NCBI RefSeq assembly: GCF_013030945.1
Contig: NZ_JABBXF010000010.1
Location: 62,001 to 126,000 of the forward strand
Direction: 5' to 3'
DNA length: 64,000 bases
Origin: Streptomyces morookaense
Lineage (GTDB): Bacteria; Actinomycetota; Actinomycetes; Streptomycetales; Streptomycetaceae
Shown here: piece after piece, positions 54,007-61,676 of the stretch
Numbering within the stretch: position 1 is the stretch's first letter
Layout: each line of letters starts with the position of its first letter
Position numbers and translations under genes: made by a program
Notes under the pieces: model-generated
Databases searched by the model: none
What the model was told of the DNA's origin: nothing
What the model saw: only the letters and a program-made list of their open reading frames with translations

Positions 54007-54260
54007 GAGGTCACCAGCCTGGCCTCGTGGAGGGCGGCCACCAGGGCGGCCACGTCGCTCCGCGCCTGCTCCGCGCCCACGTCGAACGTCGTGATCAGCG
54101 CCTCCGCGGCCTCCTCCGGATCATGCCCTTCGAGCAATATTCGGATCACCGTGGCCCCGGTGCGGTTGAGTTGCCAGTACGCACCGGTGCGCTCGTCGAG
54201 CAGCACCGTGCCGTATTCGGTGTCCACGGTGGAGAGGTGGGATCGGAAGTGCAGAGCCAT
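54003..54260 (-). CDS. Lasso peptide RRE protein (B1, PqqD-like)
   Basis: An 85-residue PqqD-like RiPP recognition element that binds the leader and delivers it to the peptidase. The ATG at 54260 (MALHFRSHLSTVDTEYGTVL) gives the usual three-strand, three-helix RRE, with LLDERTGAYWQLNRTGATVI and RILLEGHDPEEAAEALI. It overlaps the B2 gene by four bases and lies 17 bases after the cyclase stop. The leader's YxxP motif (Tyr5, Pro8) is the expected binding site. Start from an upstream frame (to 54347) would add residues without family character. Confidence 0.93.
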   Translation of the reverse strand: MALHFRSHLSTVDTEYGTVLLDERTGAYWQLNRTGATVIRILLEGHDPEEAAEALITTFDVGAEQARSDVAALVAALHEARLVTS

Positions 54261-54277
54261 CGGTTCCAGCCTCCTGC

Positions 54278-56134
54278 TCAGGATGTGCCGGCGGTCGGCA
54301 GTACGGCGGACGGTCGGTTGTCGAGGGTGCGCAGCCAGATCTCGCACGCGATCGTCGAGTAGAGGACGGACTCGCGCAGTTCGGGCGTGTCCGGCCGCAG
54401 CGCCAGGTCACGCAGCCGTCCGGCGTCGACCAGCCCCATCCGGGCCAGCCTCGACCCGCCCCACAGCGCCAGCAGGTCACCACGGTGCCGGCGCAGCCCC
54501 TCGGCTGCGTCCAGGGACGCGTGCGCCTTGGTGGAACGGGCCAGGCACTCGTCCGGGACGACCCCGCGCATCGCCGCCACCAGCAGCGGCTTGTACTCCC
54601 AGGGCGATACGCGGTCCTCCGGGCGGACCGCCAGGCACTCCCCGATCACCTGGTCGTCGAAGTACGGGTGGGAGGTCGGCAAGCCCTCCCGCACGCACGC
54701 CCAGTCCCACTGGCGGATGATCCGCGTGGTGCTCCTGATCTGCGAGATGTCCAGGTGCTCGCCGCGGGTGGGGGCCATGGGCTCGGCGGACCCGGCGGCC
54801 TCGCGGAGGAGTTCCCGGACCATCCGGTGCGCCTCGGGCGTCACCCAGGGGAAGAGCCGCGGCGGCATGCCCCAGCCCAGGGCCCCGGCCACCCCGGAGG
54901 GCCGGGCACTCCCCAGCTCGCCGGCGGCGTCCCGCAGATACCGGCGGTACGGGCGCGCATCGGCGAGTTCCCGCACCATGCCGGTCAGCGGCCAGGTCCA
55001 CAGGGCGCGGAACCCGCGCAACTGCCGCAGCGCGAAAAGGGGTTTGCGCCGCAGCAGCGTATGGAAATGCGCCTCGGCCGACCAGGCCACGTGATCACCG
55101 CCGATGCCGGTGAGATGACGCCGGCTGCCGCGGGCGAGCAGGGCGGGGAAACGGGTGACCAGCCGGGCCCGGTCCATCACCCCGATCGTCGGCTCGTCGA
55201 GCGCGTCGTCGATCCTCAACAGGTCCTGGTAGACGAAGGGCTTGGCCTCGGGCGACCAGACCACGTGCTCCACGTCGGGCAGGTGGGTCATGGCGAGCCG
55301 CGCCCACGCCAGGTCGTCGTCCCCGGGGTCCCGGCCGGGCCGGGTGCCGGCCACGACACGGGCCTTGCCATGCGCGGCGAGGAAGGTGATGGAGGTGGAG
55401 TCGAGGCCGCCGGAGAGATCGCAGCTGACCACGCCGCCCGCATCGGTGCGCACCTGTACGGCCTCGGCGAGGACGTCGCGTATGGACTCGGCCTGCGCGG
55501 CCAGCGGCCGCACCGGCTCCGGCGGCGTCCACCAGCGCGTCCGCCGGTGGTCGCGCCCGCCGGGCGTGATCTCCAGCGCTTCGCCGGCCGGCACGGACTC
55601 GACGCCGCGCCAGAGGCACTGGTCGGGCAGCGGATGCGGCATCGGCCACAACAGCCGTGCCGCGACCTGCCGTTCGTCGACCTGCGCGCCGGTGAGCGCC
55701 GCCAGGGTGTCGGCCCGGTCGGCGGCGATCTCCATGCCGCGTATGCGGGTGTGGAACACCAGGCGGAGGCCGGAAGCGGGACCCTGGATCCGCGTCACCC
55801 CGTCGACCAGCGCCACCAGATGGAAGCAGCCCGGCAACCGCCCGGCCAGCGCGCCGAGTCGGGCGGTGTCGCGCAGCCGCACGGCCTCGGCCTCCAGCCA
55901 CGCCTCGTCCACCGCATGGTCACCGATCACGACGAGCCGGGTGCCGCGGACGGCCGCGGCCACCAGCTCGCCCTCGGCCCACCGCCCCACCAGCCATGGC
56001 CGCCCCGAGGGGTGGCACAACCGTGGCGCTTTCGCGCCGCCCATGAGCGGAGCCACGGCGAGCGCGGCGGCACGGTCCGGCAGGACCGCGAAGCACGACT
56101 CGCCGTGGCCCGGCATGACGCTCGGTTCGGACAT
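54278..56134 (-). CDS. Lasso peptide cyclase (C, asparagine-synthetase-like)
   Basis: A 618-residue lasso cyclase that adenylates the ring Asp/Glu and closes the macrolactam with the core N-terminus. The ATG at 56134 (MSEPSVMPGHGESCFAVLPD). The degenerate N-terminal glutaminase half covers about 1-200; the catalytic synthetase domain has the ATP loop CDLSGGLDSTSITFLAAHGK with SGGLDS at 241-246, and later LTGIGGDHVAWSAEAHF, WEYKPLLVAAMRGVVPDECL. Length matches the family. It begins 32 bases after the precursor stop, in the same operon. Confidence 0.95.
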   Translation of the reverse strand: MSEPSVMPGHGESCFAVLPDRAAALAVAPLMGGAKAPRLCHPSGRPWLVGRWAEGELVAAAVRGTRLVVIGDHAVDEAWLEAEAVRLRDTARLGALAGRLPGCFHLVALVDGVTRIQGPASGLRLVFHTRIRGMEIAADRADTLAALTGAQVDERQVAARLLWPMPHPLPDQCLWRGVESVPAGEALEITPGGRDHRRTRWWTPPEPVRPLAAQAESIRDVLAEAVQVRTDAGGVVSCDLSGGLDSTSITFLAAHGKARVVAGTRPGRDPGDDDLAWARLAMTHLPDVEHVVWSPEAKPFVYQDLLRIDDALDEPTIGVMDRARLVTRFPALLARGSRRHLTGIGGDHVAWSAEAHFHTLLRRKPLFALRQLRGFRALWTWPLTGMVRELADARPYRRYLRDAAGELGSARPSGVAGALGWGMPPRLFPWVTPEAHRMVRELLREAAGSAEPMAPTRGEHLDISQIRSTTRIIRQWDWACVREGLPTSHPYFDDQVIGECLAVRPEDRVSPWEYKPLLVAAMRGVVPDECLARSTKAHASLDAAEGLRRHRGDLLALWGGSRLARMGLVDAGRLRDLALRPDTPELRESVLYSTIACEIWLRTLDNRPSAVLPTAGTS

Positions 56135-56166
56135 CGCAGTCCTCGGCGTCTCAGCCGTTCGTCCCG

Positions 56167-56280
56167 TCAGACGTGCTTGTCCAGGACGAGCTCGTCGTTG
56201 CCCCTGAGCCCGAGGAGACCGGTGATCTCGCGGAATTCGCCCATCGCGACGAGCATCGGGGGCTCGTAGGCCTGCTTCAT
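56167..56280 (-). CDS. Lasso peptide precursor (citrulassin-like)
   Basis: A 37-residue precursor. The ATG at 56280 follows a strong AGAGGAGG site at 5-6 bases. The leader (residues 1-21) begins MKQAYEPPMLVA with the RRE-binding YxxP (Tyr5, Pro8) and ends FREITG, with the conserved Thr20 at position -2. The predicted core (residues 22-37) is LLGLRGNDELVLDKHV, which resembles citrulassin A (LLGLAGNDRLVLSKN, from memory). Ring closure is most likely Leu1 to Asp8. Position 9 is Glu, not the Arg that becomes citrulline in citrulassins; there is an Arg at position 5. Calculated monoisotopic mass of the lasso form is 1771.99, [M+H]+ about 1773.00. Confidence 0.93.
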   Translation of the reverse strand: MKQAYEPPMLVAMGEFREITGLLGLRGNDELVLDKHV

Positions 56281-56304
56281 GGTGTCCTCCTCTTTCCCGG
56301 TGGA

Positions 56305-56322
56305 TCGGGCCGGCCGGCCCGA
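56305..56322. promoter_or_regulatory. 18-bp palindrome upstream of the lasso precursor
   Basis: TCGGGCCGGCCGGCCCGA is a perfect palindrome located 25-42 bases upstream of the precursor start, just before the ribosome-binding site. It lies in the 5' untranslated region and may be an operator or an RNA hairpin. Confidence 0.45.
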
Positions 56323-56373
56323 GAGCAGCGGTCCGGAGCGCTCAGCTCAGAAGGTACGAGGACGCCCGGTGCC

Positions 56374-56418
56374 TCCGGAAGGTTGAGAGGGCTTCCGGAA
56401 CCGGCAACTGCCGGAAGC
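56374..56418. promoter_or_regulatory. TCCGGAA repeats between lasso operon and SGNH gene
   Basis: TCCGGAA occurs at 56374-56380 and TTCCGGAA at 56393-56400, and GCTTCCGG (56391-56398) pairs with CCGGAAGC (56411-56418) as an inverted repeat around 12 bases. They lie about 94-138 bases upstream of the precursor start, where the lasso promoter is expected; candidate binding sites for the operon-encoded regulator. Confidence 0.35.
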
Positions 56419-56533
56419 GGAGAAGCGCTTGGCAGGGGGCGCGTCCAGTGGGTACGGCGGTCGTGCGGCTGCGGGTTCGTCGTGGCCGGAGTCCCCACGC
56501 CCCGGCGGAGCCGCCCCCGTGTTTGGATGCACC

Positions 56534-57217
56534 ATGCGTTTCATGTTCGTCGGCGACTCCATGACCATCGGCAGCGCCGGTGACCTCACCTGGCGGTACC
56601 GCATGTGGCAGCACCTGTGCGCCACCCACGGCCGGCCGTTCCGGATCGTCGGGCCGCGGAGTGCGCTCTACGAGCCCGCCGCCGACGCGGCCGTCTCGCA
56701 CGCCTACGGGGCGCCCGAATTTCCCGAGCGGTACCGGGCGCATCTCGCCGGGTGGGGCGAGGGATGGTGTCATATGGCGCCCCTCATCCAGGACGCCGTG
56801 CGCACGCACCGGGCCGACACGCTGTTCGTCTCCCTCGGGCTCATAGACCTCGGCTTCTACACGAACCCCGAGCAGACGGCCGGCAATGTGCACCGCTTCG
56901 TCGCCGAGGCCCGCGCCGCCAATCCCCGTGTACAGGCCGTGCTGCTGCCCGTGCTCCCCAACGTGCGCATCCTCGGCGACCCGGCCTTCGCCGCGCAGTG
57001 CGAGCACTTCAACGAGCTTCTCGCCAAGGCCGTCGCCGACCTCGACCGGCCCGGGTCGCCGCTGCTGCTCGCCTCTCCCCCGCCCGGCTGGGACGTCACG
57101 CTCGACACCTACGACGGCACCCACCCCGGTCCGCACGGCGAACACCGCCTCGCCGCCGCCTTCGCGGACGCGATGCACCAGGCCTGGGGAATCGGCGGGC
57201 CCTACGCCCCCGCCTGA
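56534..57217 (+). CDS. SGNH/GDSL-type hydrolase
   Basis: A 227-residue GDSL-like esterase. The ATG at 56534 (MRFMFVGDSMTIGSAGDLTW) gives block I with the nucleophile in GDSM, and the C-terminal block V reads DTYDGTHPGPHGEHRLAAAF with the Asp-x-x-His pair. The block III Asn is not obvious: the region reads SLGLIDLGF where a GxND is expected. No signal peptide. It is divergent from the lasso operon; a role with the lasso peptide is not evident. An N-terminal frame extension to 56429 is unlikely. Confidence 0.85.
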   Translation: MRFMFVGDSMTIGSAGDLTWRYRMWQHLCATHGRPFRIVGPRSALYEPAADAAVSHAYGAPEFPERYRAHLAGWGEGWCHMAPLIQDAVRTHRADTLFVSLGLIDLGFYTNPEQTAGNVHRFVAEARAANPRVQAVLLPVLPNVRILGDPAFAAQCEHFNELLAKAVADLDRPGSPLLLASPPPGWDVTLDTYDGTHPGPHGEHRLAAAFADAMHQAWGIGGPYAPA

Positions 57218-57316
57218 CCCCGCCCGACCCGACCGTTCCGGGCACAGGATGTCGGGTCCGGCAGGACGCGTCCTCCGTAGCGTGAACGACCGTAGGAAGG
57301 AAGGAGGACCGGGGAC

Positions 57317-58183
57317 ATGCTGGAGCACCTGAACCGGGCCCTGGAGCACATCGAGGAGCACCTCGACCGGCAGATCGACGTGGCCGAACTGGCCCGTATC
57401 GCCGTGACGTCGGAGTACCACTTCCGCCGGATGTTCTCCGCGCTGGCCGGGATCCCGCTGTCCGAGTACATCCGGCGCAGGCGGCTCACCGTCGCCGGTG
57501 CCGAGGTGCTCGCCGGGGAACGGACCCTGCTCGACGTCGCCGTGCGCTACGGCTACACCTCGGGCGAGGCGTTCGCGCGGGCGTTCCGCGCCGTGCACGG
57601 CATCGGCCCGGGCGAGGCCCGGCGAACCGGTGCGGCCCTGTGTTCCCAGCCCCGGATGTCCTTCCGTCTCGTCGTCGAAGGGATCAGCAGCATGCAGTAC
57701 CGAGTCGTGGAGAAGGACGAGTTCCGGATCGTCGGGCGGAAGGCCCGGGTCCCGCTCGTGCACCAGGGCGTGAACCCCGCCATCGCCGAGTTCGTCAAGG
57801 GGCTGGGGCAGGAGACCGTGCAGCGCATCACGGCACTGTCCGACGGTGAGCCCGGGGGGATCCTCGCCGTGAGCGACGACCTCGACCCCAGCCGTGCGGA
57901 GGGCACCGAACTCGACTACTGGCACGGCGTGGTGAGCAGCGCCGACGTGCCGGAGGACCTGGAGGCGCTCACCGTCCCGGCGGGCACCTGGGCCGTCTTC
58001 GAGAGCTCCGGCCCGTTCCCGCAGGCACTCCAGTTCCTGTGGCGGGACGTGTTCACCCAGTGGTTCCCGTCGAACCCGTACCGCAGCCGGCCGGGGCCGG
58101 AGATCCTGCGCGTGCGGGTCCTCCACGAGGGCCGGGCCGACGCCGAGCTGTGGATACCGGTGGAGCGGGAGTCCGACCGCTGA
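57317..58183 (+). CDS. AraC-family regulator with GyrI-like ligand domain
   Basis: A 288-residue transcriptional activator with DNA-binding domain first. Two AraC helix-turn-helix motifs cover residues 1-110 (DVAELARIAVTSEYHFRRMF, then LDVAVRYGYTSGEAFARAFR), followed by a GyrI/Rob-like effector-binding domain from about 120 (YRVVEKDEFRIVGRKARVPL to RVRVLHEGRADAELWIPVER). The ATG at 57317 follows a GGAAGGAGGACC site. Similar proteins activate multidrug or stress genes on binding small molecules. The aldo-keto reductase starts 91 bases downstream, after a strong hairpin. Confidence 0.92.
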   Translation: MLEHLNRALEHIEEHLDRQIDVAELARIAVTSEYHFRRMFSALAGIPLSEYIRRRRLTVAGAEVLAGERTLLDVAVRYGYTSGEAFARAFRAVHGIGPGEARRTGAALCSQPRMSFRLVVEGISSMQYRVVEKDEFRIVGRKARVPLVHQGVNPAIAEFVKGLGQETVQRITALSDGEPGGILAVSDDLDPSRAEGTELDYWHGVVSSADVPEDLEALTVPAGTWAVFESSGPFPQALQFLWRDVFTQWFPSNPYRSRPGPEILRVRVLHEGRADAELWIPVERESDR

Positions 58184-58197
58184 CCATGAGCGGCCCA

Positions 58198-58229
58198 TCC
58201 GGGTGTGCACACATACGTGCACACCCGGA
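58198..58229. terminator. Perfect 13-bp hairpin between AraC and aldo-keto reductase genes
   Basis: TCCGGGTGTGCAC at 58198-58210 pairs with GTGCACACCCGGA at 58217-58229 around ACATAC. It lies 15 bases after the AraC stop and 46 bases before the reductase start, so it may be a terminator or an operator of the reductase promoter. Confidence 0.6.
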
Positions 58230-58274
58230 CAGCCTCTTGAATCGAGCGTACGCAAGGGCGTTGGCTAGGGGCCC

Positions 58275-59249
58275 ATGGAGTACACGCAGCTCGGACGTAC
58301 GGGACTCAAGGTCAGCCGGATCGTTCTCGGCACGATGAACTTCGGGCCCCGCACCGACGAGGCCGACAGCCACACCATCATGGACGCCGCGCTCGACGCG
58401 GGCGTCAACTTCTTCGACACCGCCAACGTCTACGGCTGGGGCGTCCACAAGGGCCGCACCGAGGAGATCATCGGCACCTGGTTCGCCCGCGGCGGCCACC
58501 GGCGGGACCGGGTCGTCCTGGCCACCAAGGTGTTCGGCGGCATGCAGCCCGAGGGCGAGCCATGGCCCAACGAGGACCGGCTCTCCGCGCTCAACATCCG
58601 GCGCGCCGTCGACGCCAGCCTGCAGCGGCTGCGGACGGACCACATCGACCTCTACCAGTTCCACCACGTCGACCGGGCCACGCCCTGGGACGAGATCTGG
58701 CAGGCCATGGACGTCCTCGTCCAGCAGGGCAAGATCCTCTACGTCGGCTCCTCCAACCACGCCGGCTGGCACATCGCCCAGGCCAACGAGGCCGCCCGGC
58801 GCCGCAGCACGCTCGGCCTGGTCAGCGAGCAGTGCCTGTACAACCTCGCCGAGCGGCGCGCCGAGATGGAGGTGCTCCCGGCGGCGGAGGCGTACGGGCT
58901 CGGGGTCATCCCCTGGTCACCGCTCGGCGGCGGCCTGCTGGGCGGCGCGATCCGCAGGGCGGCGGAGACCGGCAGGTCGGCGGACGCGCTGGCGAAGACG
59001 GGGATCCGGGAGCGGATCCAGGCCTACGAGGACGTGGTCGACAAGCACGGGCTGGAGCCGGGCGAGGTGGCGCTGGCGTGGCTGCTGACCCGGCCCGGGG
59101 TCACGGCGCCGATCATCGGGCCGCGAACCGGGGAGCAACTCGACTCGGCGCTGCGGGCCGTCGAACTGACCCTGCCCGAGGAGCTGCTGGCGTCCCTCGA
59201 AGAGATCTTCCCCGGGCCGGGGCCGGCGCCGGAGGCGTTCGCCTGGTGA
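58275..59249 (+). CDS. Aldo-keto reductase
   Basis: A 324-residue NADPH-dependent aldo-keto reductase of the YajO/voltage-gated-channel beta-subunit-like group. The ATG at 58275 (MEYTQLGRTGLKVSRIVLGT) is standard. Active-site segments: FFDTANVYGWGVHKGRTEEI (Asp and Tyr), VVLATKVFGGMQPEGEPWPN (Lys), DLYQFHHVDRATPWDEIWQA (His). The cofactor end reads APIIGPRTGEQLDSALRAVE. The upstream AraC regulator is in the same orientation and may control it. Substrate unknown. Confidence 0.94.
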   Translation: MEYTQLGRTGLKVSRIVLGTMNFGPRTDEADSHTIMDAALDAGVNFFDTANVYGWGVHKGRTEEIIGTWFARGGHRRDRVVLATKVFGGMQPEGEPWPNEDRLSALNIRRAVDASLQRLRTDHIDLYQFHHVDRATPWDEIWQAMDVLVQQGKILYVGSSNHAGWHIAQANEAARRRSTLGLVSEQCLYNLAERRAEMEVLPAAEAYGLGVIPWSPLGGGLLGGAIRRAAETGRSADALAKTGIRERIQAYEDVVDKHGLEPGEVALAWLLTRPGVTAPIIGPRTGEQLDSALRAVELTLPEELLASLEEIFPGPGPAPEAFAW

Positions 59250-59254
59250 CATCG

Positions 59255-59338
59255 GGTGCGGGTTCGTCGTGGCTGGTCGCGCCCGCGCGGCGGAGCCGCA
59301 TGGTGTAAGCGTCCCGCGCCCCTGACGGGGCGCGGACG
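59255..59338 (+). repeat. Dispersed repeat, copy 8
   Basis: GGTGCGGGTTCGTCGTGGCT and GGTCGCGCCCGCGCGGCGGA then GAGCCGCAT, ending in CGCGCCCCTGACGGGGCGCG. It follows the aldo-keto reductase stop and ends near the stop of the tiny membrane peptide gene. Confidence 0.75.
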
Positions 59339-59341
59339 CCG

Positions 59342-59428
59342 TCACTTCACGGCTGCCACCACGGCGACGACGACGAGTATCACGGCAAGCGCACCGGTCA
59401 TGATCCGGTTCCTGGTCTTGGGGTCCAC
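59342..59428 (-). CDS. Predicted 28-residue membrane peptide
   Basis: From the GTG at 59428: VDPKTRNRIMTGALAVILVV followed by VAVVAAVK. A short basic N-terminus is followed by one hydrophobic helix, giving a single-span peptide with N-terminus inside. The codon use is like a Streptomyces gene. No Shine-Dalgarno is evident and no function is known; small proteins of this type occur in actinobacteria. It lies convergent to the aldo-keto reductase and 33 bases downstream of the ThpR stop on the same strand. Confidence 0.5.
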   Translation of the reverse strand: MDPKTRNRIMTGALAVILVVVAVVAAVK

Positions 59429-59461
59429 CCGACGAGCGTAACCGGCCGGACGGCCGACCCG

Positions 59462-60028
59462 TCATCGCCCCAGGTCCCAGGCCTCGACGAGCTCGTAGCG
59501 AGGCCGCTCGCCGGGCACGCCGCCGGCGGGCAGCCGGCTGCGGATCAGTTCCAGGCGCCCCGCCGTCCACGGGGTGCCCCGGAAGTCGGCGAGCCCTGCC
59601 GCGTACGGTGCCAGGGCCACCCGGCCCGTGGCCGAGCGGGCGAGGGTGAGGTGGGGGTGGAAGGGGCGCCTGTCGTCGACCGCCACCCCGGCCCGGCGTG
59701 CCCCCGCCGCGGCCGAGCGGGCCAGCCCGCGCAGGGTGTCCGTCTCGCCCTGCACCCCCGCCCACAGGATCCGGTCCCCGAACCGCCCGCCGCCGGCGAA
59801 CCGCAGCTCGTGCGGCGGATGCCGGTGCGCGGCACGGGCGAGCCGCTCGGCGAGCTCCGGCAGCCGCTCCTCGTCGACCTCGCCGAGAAACGCGAGCGTG
59901 AAGTGCCAGGTGTCCGGCCCGGCCCAGCGCAGCCGCCCGGCCCCCGGCAACGAACGCAACGGCGCCACGGCGGCGGCCAGTTCCGCGACGGCGGAGGGGG
60001 GTGGGGTCACGGCGACGAACAGACGCAT
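59462..60028 (-). CDS. thpR: RNA 2',3'-cyclic phosphodiesterase (ThpR / LigT family)
   Basis: A 188-residue 2H phosphoesterase. The ATG at 60028 (MRLFVAVTPPPSAVAELAAA) is the family start; the two HxTx motifs read WHFTLAFLGE and PHLTLARSATG with normal spacing, so both catalytic histidines are present. ThpR hydrolyses RNA 2',3'-cyclic phosphates, historically named 2'-5' RNA ligase. It is transcribed from its own promoter next to the repeats at 60068. Confidence 0.93.
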   Translation of the reverse strand: MRLFVAVTPPPSAVAELAAAVAPLRSLPGAGRLRWAGPDTWHFTLAFLGEVDEERLPELAERLARAAHRHPPHELRFAGGGRFGDRILWAGVQGETDTLRGLARSAAAGARRAGVAVDDRRPFHPHLTLARSATGRVALAPYAAGLADFRGTPWTAGRLELIRSRLPAGGVPGERPRYELVEAWDLGR

Positions 60029-60067
60029 GGTGTCAGTGTGACGCGGATCCCCTGGAGGCGCGGTTCT

Positions 60068-60189
60068 TCGACTGCGGGTCGGCTTCGGTTGCTCGCGCAG
60101 TTCCCCGCGCCCCTACGGGGCACGGATGCCAGGCGCCCCGTAAGGGGCGCGGGGAACTGCGCGACCAGCCACAACGGGCCCGCACCCGA
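60068..60189. repeat. Dispersed repeat, copy 9 (two inverted cores)
   Basis: A forward core (60096-60121, GCGCAGTTCCCCGCGCCCCT, then ACGGGGC) is followed by the inverted copy (60132-60163) with CGGGTCGGC and CCAGCCACAAC flanks. It lies between the thpR start and the MFS stop. Confidence 0.8.
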
Positions 60190-60190
60190 A

Positions 60191-61597
60191 CTACCGGGCA
60201 AACGCCTCCGGCGCCACCGCCTGCCGGGGCACGAACGTCAGATGCGGCCGCCCCGGCCGAAGGTCCACCCTCAGCCGCAAGCCCCCGGCACGGGCGAGCG
60301 CAAACCCCACCCCACCGGCAGCCGCCAGCGAGATCACCCCGCCCGAGATGAACCCGACCCGCGGCCCGTACGCATCCGTCACCCACCCCACCAGCGGAGC
60401 GCCCAGCGGCGTGCCGCCCATGAAGACCATCATGAAGAGGCTCATGACCCGGCCCCGCAGCGCAGGGTCGGAGGCCAGCTGGATGCTCGAGTTCGCGGTG
60501 ACGTTGATCGTCAGGCCGAACATCCCTATCGGGACCAGCAGCACGGCGAAGACCCAGAAGTCCGGCGCCAGCGCCGCCACGACCTCCAGCACGCCGAACG
60601 CCGCGGCCGCGCCGATCAGCAGCCGCTGCCGCGAGCTGCCGCGCCGCGCGGCGAGCAGCGCGCCCGCCAACGACCCTGCCGCCATGAGCGTGTTGAGCAG
60701 GCCGTACGTCCCGGCTCCCGCGTGGAAGACGTTGTTGACGAACGCCGTGAGCCAGATGGGGAAGTTGAAGCCGAAGGTGCCGATGAAGCCGACCAGCACG
60801 ATCGGCCAGATCAGTTCGGGCCGTTCGGCGACGTGCCGCAGCCCCTCCCTCAACTGGCCCTTGCCGCGCGGGGCGCGCTCGACCTTGTGCAGCTCCGAGG
60901 AGCGCATCATCAGCAGCGCGGCGACGGGCGCGGCGAAGGAGAGCCCGTTGAGCAGGAACGCCCAGCCGCTGCCCACGGCGGTGATCAGCACACCGGCGAC
61001 GGCGGGGCCGACGAGCCGGGCCGACTGGAAGTTGGCGGAGTTGAGGCTGACCGCGTTGCGCAGGTCGGCGGGACCGACCATCTCGGAGACGAAGGCCTGA
61101 CGGGCGGGGTTGTCCACGACGGTCACCACGCCCAGCACGAAGGCGATGAGGTAGACATGCCAAACCTGGACATGTCCGGAGAGCGTCAGCACGGCGAGGG
61201 CGAGTCCGGTGGCGCCCATCGCGGCCTGCGTGACGACGAGCAGGCGCCGCTTGGGGAGCCGGTCGGCGATGACGCCGCCGTAGAGCCCGAACAGCAGCAT
61301 GGGCAGGAACTGCAGGGCCGTGGTGATGCCCACGGCCGCGGAGGAGCCGGTCAGGCCGAGGACCAGCCAGTCCTGGGCGATGCGCTGCATCCACGTGCCG
61401 GCGTTGGAGACGACCTGTCCCCCGGCGTAGAGGCGGTAGTTGCGGATGCGCAGTGAGCTGAAGGTGCCCCCCTTGGCGGGCGCGACAGGCGCGGCGGGCG
61501 CAGCGGATGCGTCCTCGCCCTGCAGGGAGGTGGTGCGGGTGTCGTCGTCGTGGCGGTTCGGTGCGGGTGCGGAGTCTGCTCCGGGTCCCGTACTCAA
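60191..61597 (-). CDS. MFS-type transporter
   Basis: A 468-residue major facilitator permease with about 12 membrane helices. The TTG at 61597 (LSTGPGADSAPAPNRHDDDT) is preceded by GAGAGGCGAA; the hydrophobic part begins near residue 45 (SSLRIRNYRLYAGGQVVSNA). Typical MFS elements: TWMQRIAQDWLVLGLTG, FLPMLLFGLYGGVIADRLPK and RRLLVVTQAAMGATGLALAV. It is 79 bases downstream of the MarR gene on the same strand, which suggests drug or metabolite efflux controlled by MarR. The ORF extends upstream to 61774 in non-MFS sequence. Confidence 0.92.
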   Translation of the reverse strand: MSTGPGADSAPAPNRHDDDTRTTSLQGEDASAAPAAPVAPAKGGTFSSLRIRNYRLYAGGQVVSNAGTWMQRIAQDWLVLGLTGSSAAVGITTALQFLPMLLFGLYGGVIADRLPKRRLLVVTQAAMGATGLALAVLTLSGHVQVWHVYLIAFVLGVVTVVDNPARQAFVSEMVGPADLRNAVSLNSANFQSARLVGPAVAGVLITAVGSGWAFLLNGLSFAAPVAALLMMRSSELHKVERAPRGKGQLREGLRHVAERPELIWPIVLVGFIGTFGFNFPIWLTAFVNNVFHAGAGTYGLLNTLMAAGSLAGALLAARRGSSRQRLLIGAAAAFGVLEVVAALAPDFWVFAVLLVPIGMFGLTINVTANSSIQLASDPALRGRVMSLFMMVFMGGTPLGAPLVGWVTDAYGPRVGFISGGVISLAAAGGVGFALARAGGLRLRVDLRPGRPHLTFVPRQAVAPEAFAR

Positions 61598-61676
61598 GGT
61601 GGGTTCGCCTCTCTCTCCGTGCGGCGTACTCCGTGCGTCGTGCGGCAGGCCCCCGGCCCGGCCGGGTCCGAGGTCC

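Noticed and set aside
56534..57217. SGNH hydrolase as a tailoring enzyme of the lasso cluster
   Set aside because: It is divergent, has its own promoter region and no precedent in the citrulassin family; kept as an ordinary neighbour.
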